From assembly GCF_015353075.1 (NCBI RefSeq), contig NZ_CP064188.1:248001-312000 (forward strand): a stretch of DNA of 64,000 nt, written 5' to 3'. Shown here one piece after another: positions 16,298 through 25,049 of the stretch. Each line of letters opens with the position of its first letter. Positions within the stretch are counted from its first letter, which is position 1. A model generated the notes under the pieces. That model did not search any database. It saw only the letters and a program-made list of their open reading frames with translations, and was not told the origin of the DNA. The position numbers and the translations under genes are program-made. This DNA comes from Rhizobium sp. 007 (GTDB lineage: Bacteria; Pseudomonadota; Alphaproteobacteria; Rhizobiales; Rhizobiaceae).

Positions 16298-17706
16298 GCT
16301 GCAAGCCCTGCCACCGGAAAGCGATGCTGCCAGCGTTCCTCGGCCTCCAATCGTGCGGCGAGCGACAGCAAAAGCGGCTCGTGGCCCATCGGAGCCATGA
16401 TCTGGACCGGCAGGGGCAAGCCGTCCGCATCGGTTCCAAAGGGCAGGGTCAAGGCCGGAAATCCTGAAATATTAGCGAGAGAGGCAAGTGGAGCAAAAGC
16501 AGCCATCCGCTGAAGCTGCAGCTCGGTATCGCCATGATCGAACGGAAATGACCCGATCGCAAGGGGCGCCTTCGCAAGCATCGGCATCAACAGGCAATCG
16601 ACCCTGTCGAAGATAATCCAAAGCGCGCGGCTGGTGTGCACGGCGCCATTCAGCGAAGCCCAGAGTGTCGGTCCCGTGAGCGCATGCCCGCGTTCAATGA
16701 ATGCCTGGGTCAAAGGTTCAGCGCGTGAAATATCGAGCTCGAGCGTATCGATGAAGGATGCGAGATTGACTGCGATGATGTCGCCGAGCGCGCGACCGCT
16801 GGCATCGACGCTTTGCTCGAATTCGGCCCAGCCGAGCGGGACGATCTGATGTCCATCCGCCTCCAGCGTGCGCGCAGCATCCTTGATTGCTTCGAGCCGC
16901 TTACCATCCGTCGGATATTTTGAGCCGGTCTCTGCCAGCAGGCCGACCCGCAACCGGCCACCTCTATCCGCCACGGTCTCCGGATCAGGGAACGGCCCCT
17001 TTGCCTTACCATGCAGCGTGTCGAAAATCAGCGCTGTATCCCGCACCGAGCGACAGACGGCAAGTTCGCTGGCGATGCCGCCGAGATGATTGCCGAACGA
17101 TGGGCCGGCGGGCATGGCGCCGCGGCTTGGCTTCAGGCCGACAAGACCGCAGCACGCCGCAGGCACGCGGATGGAACCGCCGGCATCCGTTGCGTGGGCA
17201 ATCGCTACAATGCCGGCTGCGACCGCCGCCGCTGCGCCGCCGGAGGAACCGCCGGGCGTGCGCGCCGGATCGAGCGGGTTGCGGCAGATCGGCCCAGCCG
17301 CCGGTTCGCTCGCCAGCGAAAGGCCGAATTCCGGGCTTGTCGTCACCCCGAACAGGCAGAAACCCGCTTCGCGGAAGCGGCTGGCGAGATCCGAATCCGG
17401 CTCGCTGCCCGCTCTTTCGAAGAGACGGGACCCGGCCGTTACCGGCAAGCCTTCGAAAGGCCCGCCCAGATCCTTCGCCAGCGTCGGCACGCCGGCAAAC
17501 GGCCGGGCAGCAAAGCGGCCCGGCTCCGAGCGCCGTTCTTGATCCACGGCTTCGGCCGACGCCATGCCCACCGTTTCGTCGAGATGAGCAATAGTGCCGA
17601 GGGTTTTATGGTCCCCCGCCGAGGCAAGCGAGGCCTGCATCGCTTCGACAGAGGTCAGGCTGCCATTCCTGATCGCCTGTGCCAGGTCGGTCGCGTCACG
17701 GCGCAT
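16294..17706 (-). CDS. Amidase signature family hydrolase
   Basis: A 470-residue amidase. The Ser-cisSer-Lys triad is visible: Lys in GVPTLAKDLGGPF, the Ser-rich motif TPGGSSGGAAAAVAAG, and the nucleophile in ATDAGGSIRVPAACCGLVGLKPSRG. An upstream open extension to 17940 is Arg-rich nonsense. The true start is the ATG at 17706, 8 bases after the BMP gene. Position inside an ABC importer operon with a CodA-like deaminase suggests it opens an amide bond of the imported compound. The substrate could equally be a side-chain amide or a ring-derived ureide; family membership alone does not decide. Confidence 0.87.
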   Translation of the reverse strand: MRRDATDLAQAIRNGSLTSVEAMQASLASAGDHKTLGTIAHLDETVGMASAEAVDQERRSEPGRFAARPFAGVPTLAKDLGGPFEGLPVTAGSRLFERAGSEPDSDLASRFREAGFCLFGVTTSPEFGLSLASEPAAGPICRNPLDPARTPGGSSGGAAAAVAAGIVAIAHATDAGGSIRVPAACCGLVGLKPSRGAMPAGPSFGNHLGGIASELAVCRSVRDTALIFDTLHGKAKGPFPDPETVADRGGRLRVGLLAETGSKYPTDGKRLEAIKDAARTLEADGHQIVPLGWAEFEQSVDASGRALGDIIAVNLASFIDTLELDISRAEPLTQAFIERGHALTGPTLWASLNGAVHTSRALWIIFDRVDCLLMPMLAKAPLAIGSFPFDHGDTELQLQRMAAFAPLASLANISGFPALTLPFGTDADGLPLPVQIMAPMGHEPLLLSLAARLEAEERWQHRFPVAGLAA

Positions 17707-17714
17707 CGGTCGAA

Positions 17715-18698
17715 TTACTTCGGCTCGTCCATCATCTTCGGTACTTCGAAGGTGCCAGCCTTTATTTCCGCCCGCTTGGCTTCCATCGCAGCTTCGGCGT
17801 CGGCCGGTGCCACCCCCTTGACGAAGACGATATCGCTGCCGCCTTCCTTCATCAGGCCATAAAGGGTGTAGTTCTTGCCGACCGGCTTGCCGGCTGCGAC
17901 ATCGGCGATTGCCGCATTGAGGATCGGGCGGAAGTACCACATGGCATTGGCGAACACGGTGTCCGGATAGCGCGGCGTGTAGTCGATCAGCGAGCCCACC
18001 GATTTGATGCCGCGTTCCTTCGCGGCGTCCGCTGTGCCGATGCGCTCGCCGAACAGAATGTCGGCGCCGGCGTCGATCTGGGCAAGGCCGGCTTCGCGGG
18101 CCTTCGGCGGATCGAAGAAGGTGCCGATGAAAGAAACCAGATGCTTTGCATCGGGATTGACGGCCTTGACGCCTTCCGCGAAGGCATTGATCAGCATGTT
18201 GACTTCGGGGATCGGAATCGCGCCGACCGAACCGACGATATTGGATTTGGTCATCTTGCCGGCCAGCATGCCGGCAAGATAGGCGCCGTCATGGTTCCAG
18301 GTTCCGAAGACGCCGAAATTGCCGCCGGCCTCAGCGCCGCTCGACCCCAGCACAAAAGCCGTGTCCGGATAGTCGGCGGCCACCTGCCGCGCTTCTTTTT
18401 CGACGGCATAGGCCTCGCCGATGATCAACTTGTTGCCCTGTTCGGCATATTCGCGCATGGCGCGCGGATAGTCGGTGCCGGAAACTCCTTCGGAGAAAAC
18501 ATACTCGATGACGCCTTCCTTGGCTGCATCCTGCAAGGCTTTATGCAGACAGGAATTCCAAGCGTTCTCGACCGGCGAGGCATGAATGCCGGCAACCTTC
18601 ATCGGGGCCGCTCTTGCCAGCGGCGCGAACCCGCTGACCCCGAGGGCAATGCCCGATGCGATCACTGCACGGCGTGAAATCAAGATGTCTTTGGTCAT
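17715..18698 (-). CDS. BMP family (BmpA/PnrA-type) substrate-binding lipoprotein-like protein
   Basis: A 327-residue periplasmic binding protein. The leader contains a twin-arginine-like start (ISRRAVIASGIALGVSG) ending near ARAAP. The mature part begins KVAGIHASPVENAWN and shows the BMP pattern: FGVFGTWNHDGAYLAGMLAGKMTKSN, GSVGAIPIPEVNMLINAFAEG, and GIKSVGSLIDYTPRYPDTV near the end. BMP proteins bind purine or pyrimidine nucleosides and related bases. A GGGGAG ribosome site precedes the ATG. It is the first gene of the operon with amidase, ATPase, two permeases and the CodA-like gene. Confidence 0.9.
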   Translation of the reverse strand: MTKDILISRRAVIASGIALGVSGFAPLARAAPMKVAGIHASPVENAWNSCLHKALQDAAKEGVIEYVFSEGVSGTDYPRAMREYAEQGNKLIIGEAYAVEKEARQVAADYPDTAFVLGSSGAEAGGNFGVFGTWNHDGAYLAGMLAGKMTKSNIVGSVGAIPIPEVNMLINAFAEGVKAVNPDAKHLVSFIGTFFDPPKAREAGLAQIDAGADILFGERIGTADAAKERGIKSVGSLIDYTPRYPDTVFANAMWYFRPILNAAIADVAAGKPVGKNYTLYGLMKEGGSDIVFVKGVAPADAEAAMEAKRAEIKAGTFEVPKMMDEPK

Positions 18699-18951
18699 TG
18701 ATTTGCTCCCCTTTTTTTACCATTTGGTTCAAAAAACATAGGGAGCGCCTAAAAAAGTGTCAAGCGCCAAATTGGCTTAAAAATCAGGCTGTTCGACCCC
18801 TTGTCATTGCTACCTTGACGGTCTTTTCGCCATTGGCCAGCGGCTGGATCTCGTGCTGACCGGACCACGGTGACCACGGCGGAGAATGGGCGCAGAACAG
18901 CGCGGCAAATCGTAGCGATCATTTCTTCCGAGCCGTTGCCGACAACGTGGC
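18699..18951. other. Promoter region of first importer operon and short C-terminal debris
   Basis: This stretch holds the leader of the BMP operon. A minus-strand frame ending at about 18787 reads GQHEIQPLANGEKTVKVAMT and stops at GRTA, which looks like the tail of a lost protein I cannot name. No clear operator was found. Confidence 0.35.
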
Positions 18952-19119
18952 GTCATTGAGGCGTTGCAGGAAGCAGGATTGCCAGAATCTGCCGTTGTCC
19001 GCTCGGGCGGTAATCTGGATTATCAGCAAGGTTTTGAAATCGGCGTGCAAGCGGCTGATGACTTTGCTGCGCTTGCGGATAAACCTACCGCGCAAGGCGA
19101 TATGCCGAAATCGAAGTAA
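18952..19119 (+). pseudogene. LacI-family regulator fragment
   Basis: A plus-strand frame reads VIEALQEAGLPESAVVRSGGNLDYQQGFEIGVQAADDFAALADK before a stop. This is the central ligand-binding region of LacI/PurR-type regulators (family pattern RSGGxxxYQxGxExxxxLL). The DNA-binding head and the C-terminal third are missing, so it is a remnant. It lies next to the BMP importer operon and may be what is left of that operon's regulator; this is inference. Confidence 0.45.
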
Positions 19120-19397
19120 CCTCAGACCTGCAAATGGTCGATCTGCGAGATCATAAGGCGATCAGGAATCGAGCATGAGAAAGTAGAGAACTTCATCCTC
19201 CCATGCGGTCGGGGACGGATAATATGTTCGCCCGGCCGTCTACGCCGCCAGATCGATATCCGCTATCCGCGCTTCTAAAGGCATGCTCAGGGCCTCCTAT
19301 GAAAACAGCTGTTCCTCCATGCGGCATGCAGGTCTTGGGTCTAACCTCTTCGACTTTCGGGCTGCGAACGGGCGCGATCAGCCTTTTCCGATCGCGG

Positions 19398-20414
19398 CTA
19401 TGCTGAGCGCATCGCCGCGATCGTGCGTTGCGGCGCGTCGAGGATCGCGGAAAGACGTGCCCCGCGCGCAAATTTCGGCGACGTTTCGCGAGTCGACATT
19501 GCCTGCCGGATGGCTTGCGAAACGTCGATCCCCATTCCCATCGGGAACGCCGGATTGGTGCTGTGCCAAGCGCGCGGCACCACGAGATCGGCCGGAATGT
19601 CGGGACGGGAATTCAGCGCCCCGAACCAATCCCATTCCCCCATGACGTCGATGACATCCCTAAAGGTGGAGGGCACGCCGACTTTCGCGCTGATTGTGAT
19701 GATCCGGGACCGCGCCGAAACCTTCTCCGCAAGGTCGGGCCGCTCCTCGGTGATCGCGTAGAGCGCCTCTGACAGGACCAGGTTGCCCTTGGAATGCCCG
19801 GCCAAAACGCGAGGCAAGAAGCGCTCGTCCTCAAGCAGCGCGACCACGGTTTCCGTATCCTTGCTCGTCCGCGTCCACAAGTTTCCGTTCTCGAGCAGTT
19901 CGGTACGGGAGAACATCTTGGTGAAGGCATCGAGCGGCTCGAACACATGCCGTATGCTGTTGAGCGCACCGAACCAGAAGAAACCGCCGAGCGCTTCCGT
20001 CAGGATGTCAGCGATGCCATAGCCGGAAACCACGGCCGCCACGGGTTGGCCGAGCCCGTCAGCTATATTACGCGCGAATGCGGCCGCGCCAAGCGCGGAA
20101 CTGCCAACACCGGCAACGGCCAGCGCGGCGACCGGCGCCGCCTTCTGCAGATAGTCCTGAGGCGTTAGAAACACGCGCAGCCGGCCCTCGCCGGTCGGCG
20201 GCACGAGAATGATGGCTCCCTCCCGCGCAAGCCAGAAGGCAAGATCTGGCGTCTCTTCGTGCGTGACGGCGTTGACGTCGTAGAAAACGGCATCCAGGAC
20301 AGCATTGCGTCGCTGTATGGCGTCGAGCGTTACAGCGCGGAATGGATTGTCGGTGAATTTAGCCGGCAAGGCTGCCGCGCGTTCGAGCTGCACATTCGTC
20401 AGGACCGACAACAT
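19398..20414 (-). CDS. Putative alpha/beta hydrolase (lipase-like), hypothetical
   Basis: A 338-residue protein. The only strong motif is a GxSxG nucleophile elbow in RVLAGHSKGNLVLSEALYAI, preceded by two glycine/alanine-rich hydrophobic stretches (AAPVAALAVAGVGSSALGAAAFA and QPVAAVVSGYGIADILTEALGGFFWFGAL) that may associate with the membrane. Acid and histidine partners could be D in IDVMGEWDWFG and H in PRAWHSTNP. The start at 20414 (MLSVLTNVQ) has a GGGGG ribosome site; an upstream extension is unsupported. No operon partner is present. The call rests on the elbow only. Confidence 0.65.
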   Translation of the reverse strand: MLSVLTNVQLERAAALPAKFTDNPFRAVTLDAIQRRNAVLDAVFYDVNAVTHEETPDLAFWLAREGAIILVPPTGEGRLRVFLTPQDYLQKAAPVAALAVAGVGSSALGAAAFARNIADGLGQPVAAVVSGYGIADILTEALGGFFWFGALNSIRHVFEPLDAFTKMFSRTELLENGNLWTRTSKDTETVVALLEDERFLPRVLAGHSKGNLVLSEALYAITEERPDLAEKVSARSRIITISAKVGVPSTFRDVIDVMGEWDWFGALNSRPDIPADLVVPRAWHSTNPAFPMGMGIDVSQAIRQAMSTRETSPKFARGARLSAILDAPQRTIAAMRSA

Positions 20415-21023
20415 CTGCACATCCCCCAAAAGGATTGACGCTGCAGTGCAGCATAGTCTTCCCTGAACATTCAATCAACTCTACATAGAAGGAGGTCGTC
20501 AGAAGTCCGCCTGACGCGCTTGCACTTCTCGTCGCCACGTTGAGCGGCGTTAAGCAGGGCATCGCTGAGAGAGGCGCGGTCAGATTTGCCAAGAGGGCAT
20601 CGTAGCGCCGATCTCTATGAGCAATGACGCTCCGCATAGAGGTCAAGATATTGTTGCCAGCACCAGAGCGCGGCAGGGTGATTACCCTATCGCGCCATTA
20701 ATAGGTTCTGGTTTGCTGATCCCGGGAATTCCTGCCGGCATAAGTCTCTACCATAAGGGGAGTGGGGCATCATGCAGCGCCCTACGCCAAGGATCAGGAG
20801 TTGGTGCGACGGCTTCTTCACTACTGCCAGTGAAACTTGCGCCGCTTCATAAGCAACGTTCGCATCATGAATCGCCACACAGAGAGACGCGTCCCGCACG
20901 ACCGTCCTCACCGGATTGATGCAGGCGTGGAGTTAATCCGAGAGAGGGGCCGACGGCTTTGGAAATTAGGAAGCGGGCTGGAATGTCTATCGCAGCAGTG
21001 AAAGCCAGAGCCATCTGAACATT
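20415..21023. other. Intergenic stretch, nothing recognised
   Basis: About 600 bases between two minus-strand genes. Several short open frames exist on both strands, but none shows a family motif, ribosome site or consistent codon bias. No strong hairpin was seen. Confidence 0.5.
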
Positions 21024-21593
21024 TTAGCCCAGCTTCTCAACGGCGACGGCAAGACACATCTTGAACGCGGCAAGGTCCGTATAGAGCGCATCCCGCGCCG
21101 CGTCTCCGATGATGAGGACGCCACCGCGCCGCTCAATTCCGGCGTGCAGCATGAGATTGTCGGCCAGGCCGAAATCCTCGATCGCAATCCCGTTCGGGTC
21201 ACGCAGTCGACCTTCAGCATCATACGCGACCGCCCCGCCATAAAGATCGCTCACTCGTCCGCTGTGATCGCGGGCCACATTCGTGTAGGCGAATACAGGC
21301 TTACCGCTTGCGCACATAAAACCGAGTTCGAAGGCTGTCCCGGTATCGGCGGCAATGCCACGAAAGGGCGTCAGATTGGCGATGATCGCGTCGGCCTGGA
21401 GCATCATCTTCTCGTCCACCGCGTTGATCGCCGCGGCCCGCTCGCGCCTCGAGTTCGTGTGCGGGATTTCCAGGTCGCCGGGCGAGAGGGGGAGAAGTCC
21501 CGCCTCACGGGCAAGTGCTGCCTTCCGGTCGAGGATTTCACGGGCGTTTGGGAGGAAGACCTCCGGACCGGCCAGATAAACTTTTCTTGTCAT
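21024..21593 (-). CDS. Nucleoside 2-deoxyribosyltransferase
   Basis: A 189-residue enzyme. The family pattern is clear: an N-terminal MTRKVYLAGPEVFLPN strand-loop, IIANLTPFRGIAADTGTAFELGF with the conserved Asp and catalytic Glu, and a C-terminal GLADNLMLHAGIE segment. It swaps the base on deoxyribonucleosides or hydrolyses damaged ones and acts in salvage in the cytoplasm. An open extension upstream to 21833 has no ribosome site, whereas AGGTG precedes the ATG at 21593. It stands between the two nucleobase-type importer operons, consistent with use of imported bases. A perfect palindrome lies in its leader. Confidence 0.9.
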   Translation of the reverse strand: MTRKVYLAGPEVFLPNAREILDRKAALAREAGLLPLSPGDLEIPHTNSRRERAAAINAVDEKMMLQADAIIANLTPFRGIAADTGTAFELGFMCASGKPVFAYTNVARDHSGRVSDLYGGAVAYDAEGRLRDPNGIAIEDFGLADNLMLHAGIERRGGVLIIGDAARDALYTDLAAFKMCLAVAVEKLG

Positions 21594-21633
21594 AAAATTG
21601 CACCTAAAAGGGATGGGCTCGGCAACAAAAATA

Positions 21634-21659
21634 CCTTCCTCGCTGTACAGCGAAGAAGG
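21634..21659. repeat. Palindrome ahead of the deoxyribosyltransferase gene
   Basis: TCGCTGTACAGCGA (21640-21653) is a perfect 14-bp palindrome. The arms extend outward to 26 bp with one mismatch (CCTTCC / AGAAGG). It lies about 40-65 bases upstream of the minus-strand ATG at 21593. It may be an operator, or a hairpin for an RNA read toward the gene, where it is followed by TATTTTTG. Confidence 0.55.
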
Positions 21660-21958
21660 ATCACAATCCAGTGGGCAAGAACCGTCCACGCCGCGCGGCG
21701 CGCATGAGTGCGCGTTCAGATCGCGCAACGGCGCCGCAGCCGGCCAACGTCTCATCATCTGGACGCCTGCGATGCCGATAGTTCGGAACTGGAGTGGCAC
21801 CTTGCTTTCGCGATTACCTCCGAGCGAACCCATTTCCTACACCGGACGCGCCGGTCAGAACCAAGAGCGGCATGTATCTTCCTTTTCCGGAGTGCGTCGC
21901 CACAATCGGACTGTGCACGCATCACCTTTGAACCGTACATTGGTCGAAGCCAATCATC

Positions 21959-22165
21959 ATGACGACCGTACGGATTGCTGCGGCCCAAATGCCTGAGTTC
22001 CGAGACCAGATCGAAGCCACGACCGAGTATGCGATTAATGTCGTCGCTCAGGTGGAAGAGAACAACACGCCTTTGACCTGCTTCCCGGAATACTTTTTTC
22101 AAGGCTATCTGACTGTCGACCCGTCAGCTCGCTGGGTCGCCTTGGACATCTGCTCAGAGAGTATG
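21959..22165 (+). pseudogene. Nitrilase/carbon-nitrogen hydrolase N-terminal fragment
   Basis: The frame starts MTTVRIAAAQMPEFRDQIEA and continues with NTPLTCFPEYFFQGYLT, the N-terminal end of a C-N hydrolase with its catalytic Glu (FPEYFFQGY). After about 65 residues similarity is lost, the frame ends at 22225 and runs into the tail of the oppositely oriented atzF. The Lys and Cys active residues are therefore absent. It is a truncated remnant, possibly of another amidase from this nitrogen island. Confidence 0.65.
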
Positions 22166-22208
22166 GCAGGAACAACGCGGAGCAGCATGTTCTTGCTTGG
22201 TCGGCTAC

Positions 22209-24038
22209 TTAACCGGCGTTGCTGATGCCCTGAGGTGGCGAAAGCTTTCTGAGATAGGCTCGCCAGCCGCCATGGTTCGTTATGTCCGAGGCTCCCTTAA
22301 GCGCGAGCGGTTCGGCGAGAAAACCCTTTGCCGAAGTGCCGTCCGAAAGCATGACCGTACCGATGCTCAAGGGAGCAGGGATAGCCGCCACGAACCGCCC
22401 GAAAGCCGCAGGTGAAAGCTTCCAGACTTCCACTTCGATTTCGCTGCCTTCTCCTTCGCCGACGCCGACCATGCCCGGTTTGGGCGGCACGGTTCCGGGA
22501 AGCGCGTATAGCCTGTAGGCGCCAGAGGTGTGTGCGGCGCGAGAGAATTTTCCGCCGAGATCAATCAGCTGATGGTTCAAGGGCATGCCGGAAAGATGTG
22601 CGCCGACGACGACGATATCGATCAGGTCCTCATCCGCGGGCGCCGAAATGGAAGGAGTGAGGGGCTGCGACCAGCCCGTCGCACCGAGCGTCAGGCCGCT
22701 TGCCTGATGGAGATCGCGGGCAAGCGTTGCTGTCAGCCCGTCCCGGCCTGACGCGGCAAGCAGCGTCACGCTCGCCGGCAGGCCATCAGAGCGTGTGCCT
22801 GTCGGCACGGCGATGCCGCACATGTCGAGCAGGTTGACGAAGTTCGTATAGGTGCCGAGGCGCGCGTTCTCCCGGAGCGGCTCCGCCTCCAGATCGCCCA
22901 CAGTATAATGGGTTGGGGCGGTCGGCACGCAGAACAGATCGACGGAAGCGATGAGCGGCGCGACCTCTTTCTTCAAGCCTTGCAGCGCATAAAAGCCGTT
23001 AAAGGCGTCGGCGGCCGACAGCGACTTGGCGGCAGTGTAAATCTGGCGCGTCACCGGATAAAGGCTCTGCTCCATATCGTCGAAAAAGGGCTTGATCGCT
23101 GCGTAGCGTTCGGCCACCCAAGCGCCTTCGTAGAGCAGATTGGCGACCTTATAGAAATTGCCGAACGGCACTTCGACCAGATTGTGGCCGAGTTCTTCGA
23201 GCATGGATAGCGCATCGAAATAGGCAGCCTCCATCACGGTGTCGCCGAAGAACTCGAGATCGGCTCTAGACGGCACTCCTATCGTGACCACCGGCGGGGC
23301 CGAGCCCAATCCGGGTGCGGGAACGGATTTCGAATAGGGATCCCTCTCGTCATATTTTGCGGCGACGGAAAACACCTTCCAGGCATCATCGACCGTGAGC
23401 GCGAAGACCGAAACGCAGTCCAGCGTCCGGCAGGCGGGAATGACGCCGGTCGTGGAAAACGCGCCGACACTTGGTTTTAGGCCGACGATATTGTTGAGCC
23501 CGGCGGGGATACGACCCGAACCGGCCGTATCCGTGCCGAGCGCAAAGCTGACGATGCCTTGGGCGGTCGCCACTGCCGAACCGGAGGATGAACCGCCAGG
23601 CACCAGTTTGGGATCGATAGCGTTCCGCGGGATCGGGTAGGGCGAGCGGACGCCGACGAGGCCGGTCGCGAACTGGTCGAGATTGGTCTTGCCGATCACC
23701 AGAGCGCCGGCCTCTTTCAGCAGGCGGACGACGGTCGCGTCCTTTTCCGGCAGGTAGGCGTAGTCCGGGCAGGCGGCGGTGGTCGGCATGCCGGCAACGT
23801 CGATATTATCCTTCACGGCGAAAGGAATGCCGAAAAGCGGTTTTGCCGGATCGAACGCTCCGAGTTTCGCCGCCTCGGCCAAAACGGTATCCTTTTCGGC
23901 CAGGTGAATGAAGATGCCGGGATCGCTAACTTCGATGATGCGGGCAAAGACCGCTTCGACAACGTCGGCGACACTGCCGCCATCCCCGTAGAACGCGTGC
24001 AGCGAGGTGATATCGAAGGCCGGTGTCGTCGCGTTCAT
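22209..24038 (-). CDS. atzF: Allophanate hydrolase, AtzF type
   Basis: A 609-residue two-domain enzyme. Residues about 1-440 form the amidase domain: Lys in GIPFAVKDNIDVAG, Ser-rich LVPGGSSSGSAVATAQG and GTDTAGSGRIPAGLNNIVGLKPSVG. Residues about 460-609 form the AtzF C-terminal domain (VVVGAHLSGMPLNHQL, PGTVPPKPGMV, GGWRAYL). It converts allophanate to ammonia and CO2, with the C-terminal domain removing the second amide. No biotin carboxylase partner (urea carboxylase) is present, which fits the biuret rather than the urea route. The start at 24038 overlaps the cupin gene by ATGA. Last gene of the biuret operon. Confidence 0.93.
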   Translation of the reverse strand: MNATTPAFDITSLHAFYGDGGSVADVVEAVFARIIEVSDPGIFIHLAEKDTVLAEAAKLGAFDPAKPLFGIPFAVKDNIDVAGMPTTAACPDYAYLPEKDATVVRLLKEAGALVIGKTNLDQFATGLVGVRSPYPIPRNAIDPKLVPGGSSSGSAVATAQGIVSFALGTDTAGSGRIPAGLNNIVGLKPSVGAFSTTGVIPACRTLDCVSVFALTVDDAWKVFSVAAKYDERDPYSKSVPAPGLGSAPPVVTIGVPSRADLEFFGDTVMEAAYFDALSMLEELGHNLVEVPFGNFYKVANLLYEGAWVAERYAAIKPFFDDMEQSLYPVTRQIYTAAKSLSAADAFNGFYALQGLKKEVAPLIASVDLFCVPTAPTHYTVGDLEAEPLRENARLGTYTNFVNLLDMCGIAVPTGTRSDGLPASVTLLAASGRDGLTATLARDLHQASGLTLGATGWSQPLTPSISAPADEDLIDIVVVGAHLSGMPLNHQLIDLGGKFSRAAHTSGAYRLYALPGTVPPKPGMVGVGEGEGSEIEVEVWKLSPAAFGRFVAAIPAPLSIGTVMLSDGTSAKGFLAEPLALKGASDITNHGGWRAYLRKLSPPQGISNAG

Positions 24039-24388
24039 ACCCTTTCCTCTTCCAGTATTCTTACGGGCCGATCCCATTGGATCAGCACGACGCAGCCAGT
24101 CTCGCTCCAGACGGAGTGTTCGGTGTCCGGCGCGTTGACGATATAGCTGCCGCGGCCGTAATCGCCGGTCTCGTCGGATTGTACCCCGTCGAGCACCAGG
24201 ATGGTTTCAAGCCCCTCATGCCGGTGGCGCGGTACAGAGGCGCCTGCCTCGTATTTCAGGAGAGCCACGCCCGGCTGGTCGCCTTGGAAAGGTCTAATCC
24301 AGTGAATGGTGACTTCATCGCGGAAGCGGACGAATTCCAGATCCTTCCACCCACCCGATGTGAGCAGTTCGCGGGTCGTTTCAGGCAT
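24035..24388 (-). CDS. Cupin-domain protein
   Basis: A 117-residue single cupin domain. The metal site motifs are [27 protein letters not shown] (HxHx4E) and [19 protein letters not shown] with the second His. ChrR-like cupins look the same. The ATG at 24388 has a GGAAAG ribosome site and overlaps the upstream gene by 8 bases; a start at 24418 is possible. Its position between two hydrolases of the biuret/allophanate path suggests it binds or modifies an intermediate, or acts as a small sensor. Neither is shown by the sequence. Confidence 0.85.
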   Translation of the reverse strand: MPETTRELLTSGGWKDLEFVRFRDEVTIHWIRPFQGDQPGVALLKYEAGASVPRHRHEGLETILVLDGVQSDETGDYGRGSYIVNAPDTEHSVWSETGCVVLIQWDRPVRILEEERV

Positions 24389-25049
24389 GGGTGATGCTTT
24401 CCAGAATGTCGTCGACATGGGCAGTCCAACCGACGATCGCGCCCTGCGCGCGGATCATCGCCATTGCCGCGGCCTTGAATTCGGGAAAATAGCTCTCCGT
24501 CGCCTCCTCGGCGAGCAGACATTCATAGCCACGGTCGTTTGCCTCGCGCATGGTCGTCTGGACGCAGACTTCCGTCGTGACGCCAGCAAACACGAGCTGC
24601 TTGATGCCGCCTTCCTTCAGCAGGTCGCCGAGCTCGGTGGCATAGAAGGCGCCCTTGCCGGGCTTTTCAATCACCACTTCCCCGTCGATGGGTGCCACTT
24701 CCGGAAGAATTGCCGTGCCGGGTTCGCCCGAGATCAGAATGCGGCCCATCGGGCCTTCGTCACCGATCTTAAGCGAAGGACTGCCTCGGTCGCGTTTGGC
24801 CGGCGGCAGGTCGGAGAGGTCCGGCCGGTGGCACTCCATCGTATGGATGACCGGCAGGCCGGCAGCGCGGAAGCCCTGGATGAGGCGCTTGACATCAGGC
24901 ACGATCCTGGTGATGCGGCTAACGTCGTTGCCGAGGCTTGCACCGAAGCCGCCGGGCTCGGCGAAATCGCGCTGCATGTCGATGACGATCAGCGCCAGCG
25001 CGCCGGGCTTCACGGCAAAGGGAAAGGGTTCTGCCTTGATTGCGACCAT
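24381..25049 (-). CDS. Isochorismatase-family cysteine hydrolase, BiuH paralogue (possible triuret hydrolase TrtA)
   Basis: A 222-residue isochorismatase-fold amidohydrolase, clearly paralogous to BiuH encoded 1.5 kb away. Shared residues are the catalytic Asp in [12 protein letters not shown], Lys in [14 protein letters not shown] and Cys in [21 protein letters not shown]. It differs from BiuH in the substrate loop ([17 protein letters not shown]). In other biuret/triuret gene clusters a second cysteine hydrolase, TrtA, acts on triuret to feed BiuH. I infer that role here from context only. The start overlaps the ATPase stop as TGATG. Confidence 0.82.
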   Translation of the reverse strand: MVAIKAEPFPFAVKPGALALIVIDMQRDFAEPGGFGASLGNDVSRITRIVPDVKRLIQGFRAAGLPVIHTMECHRPDLSDLPPAKRDRGSPSLKIGDEGPMGRILISGEPGTAILPEVAPIDGEVVIEKPGKGAFYATELGDLLKEGGIKQLVFAGVTTEVCVQTTMREANDRGYECLLAEEATESYFPEFKAAAMAMIRAQGAIVGWTAHVDDILESITHA

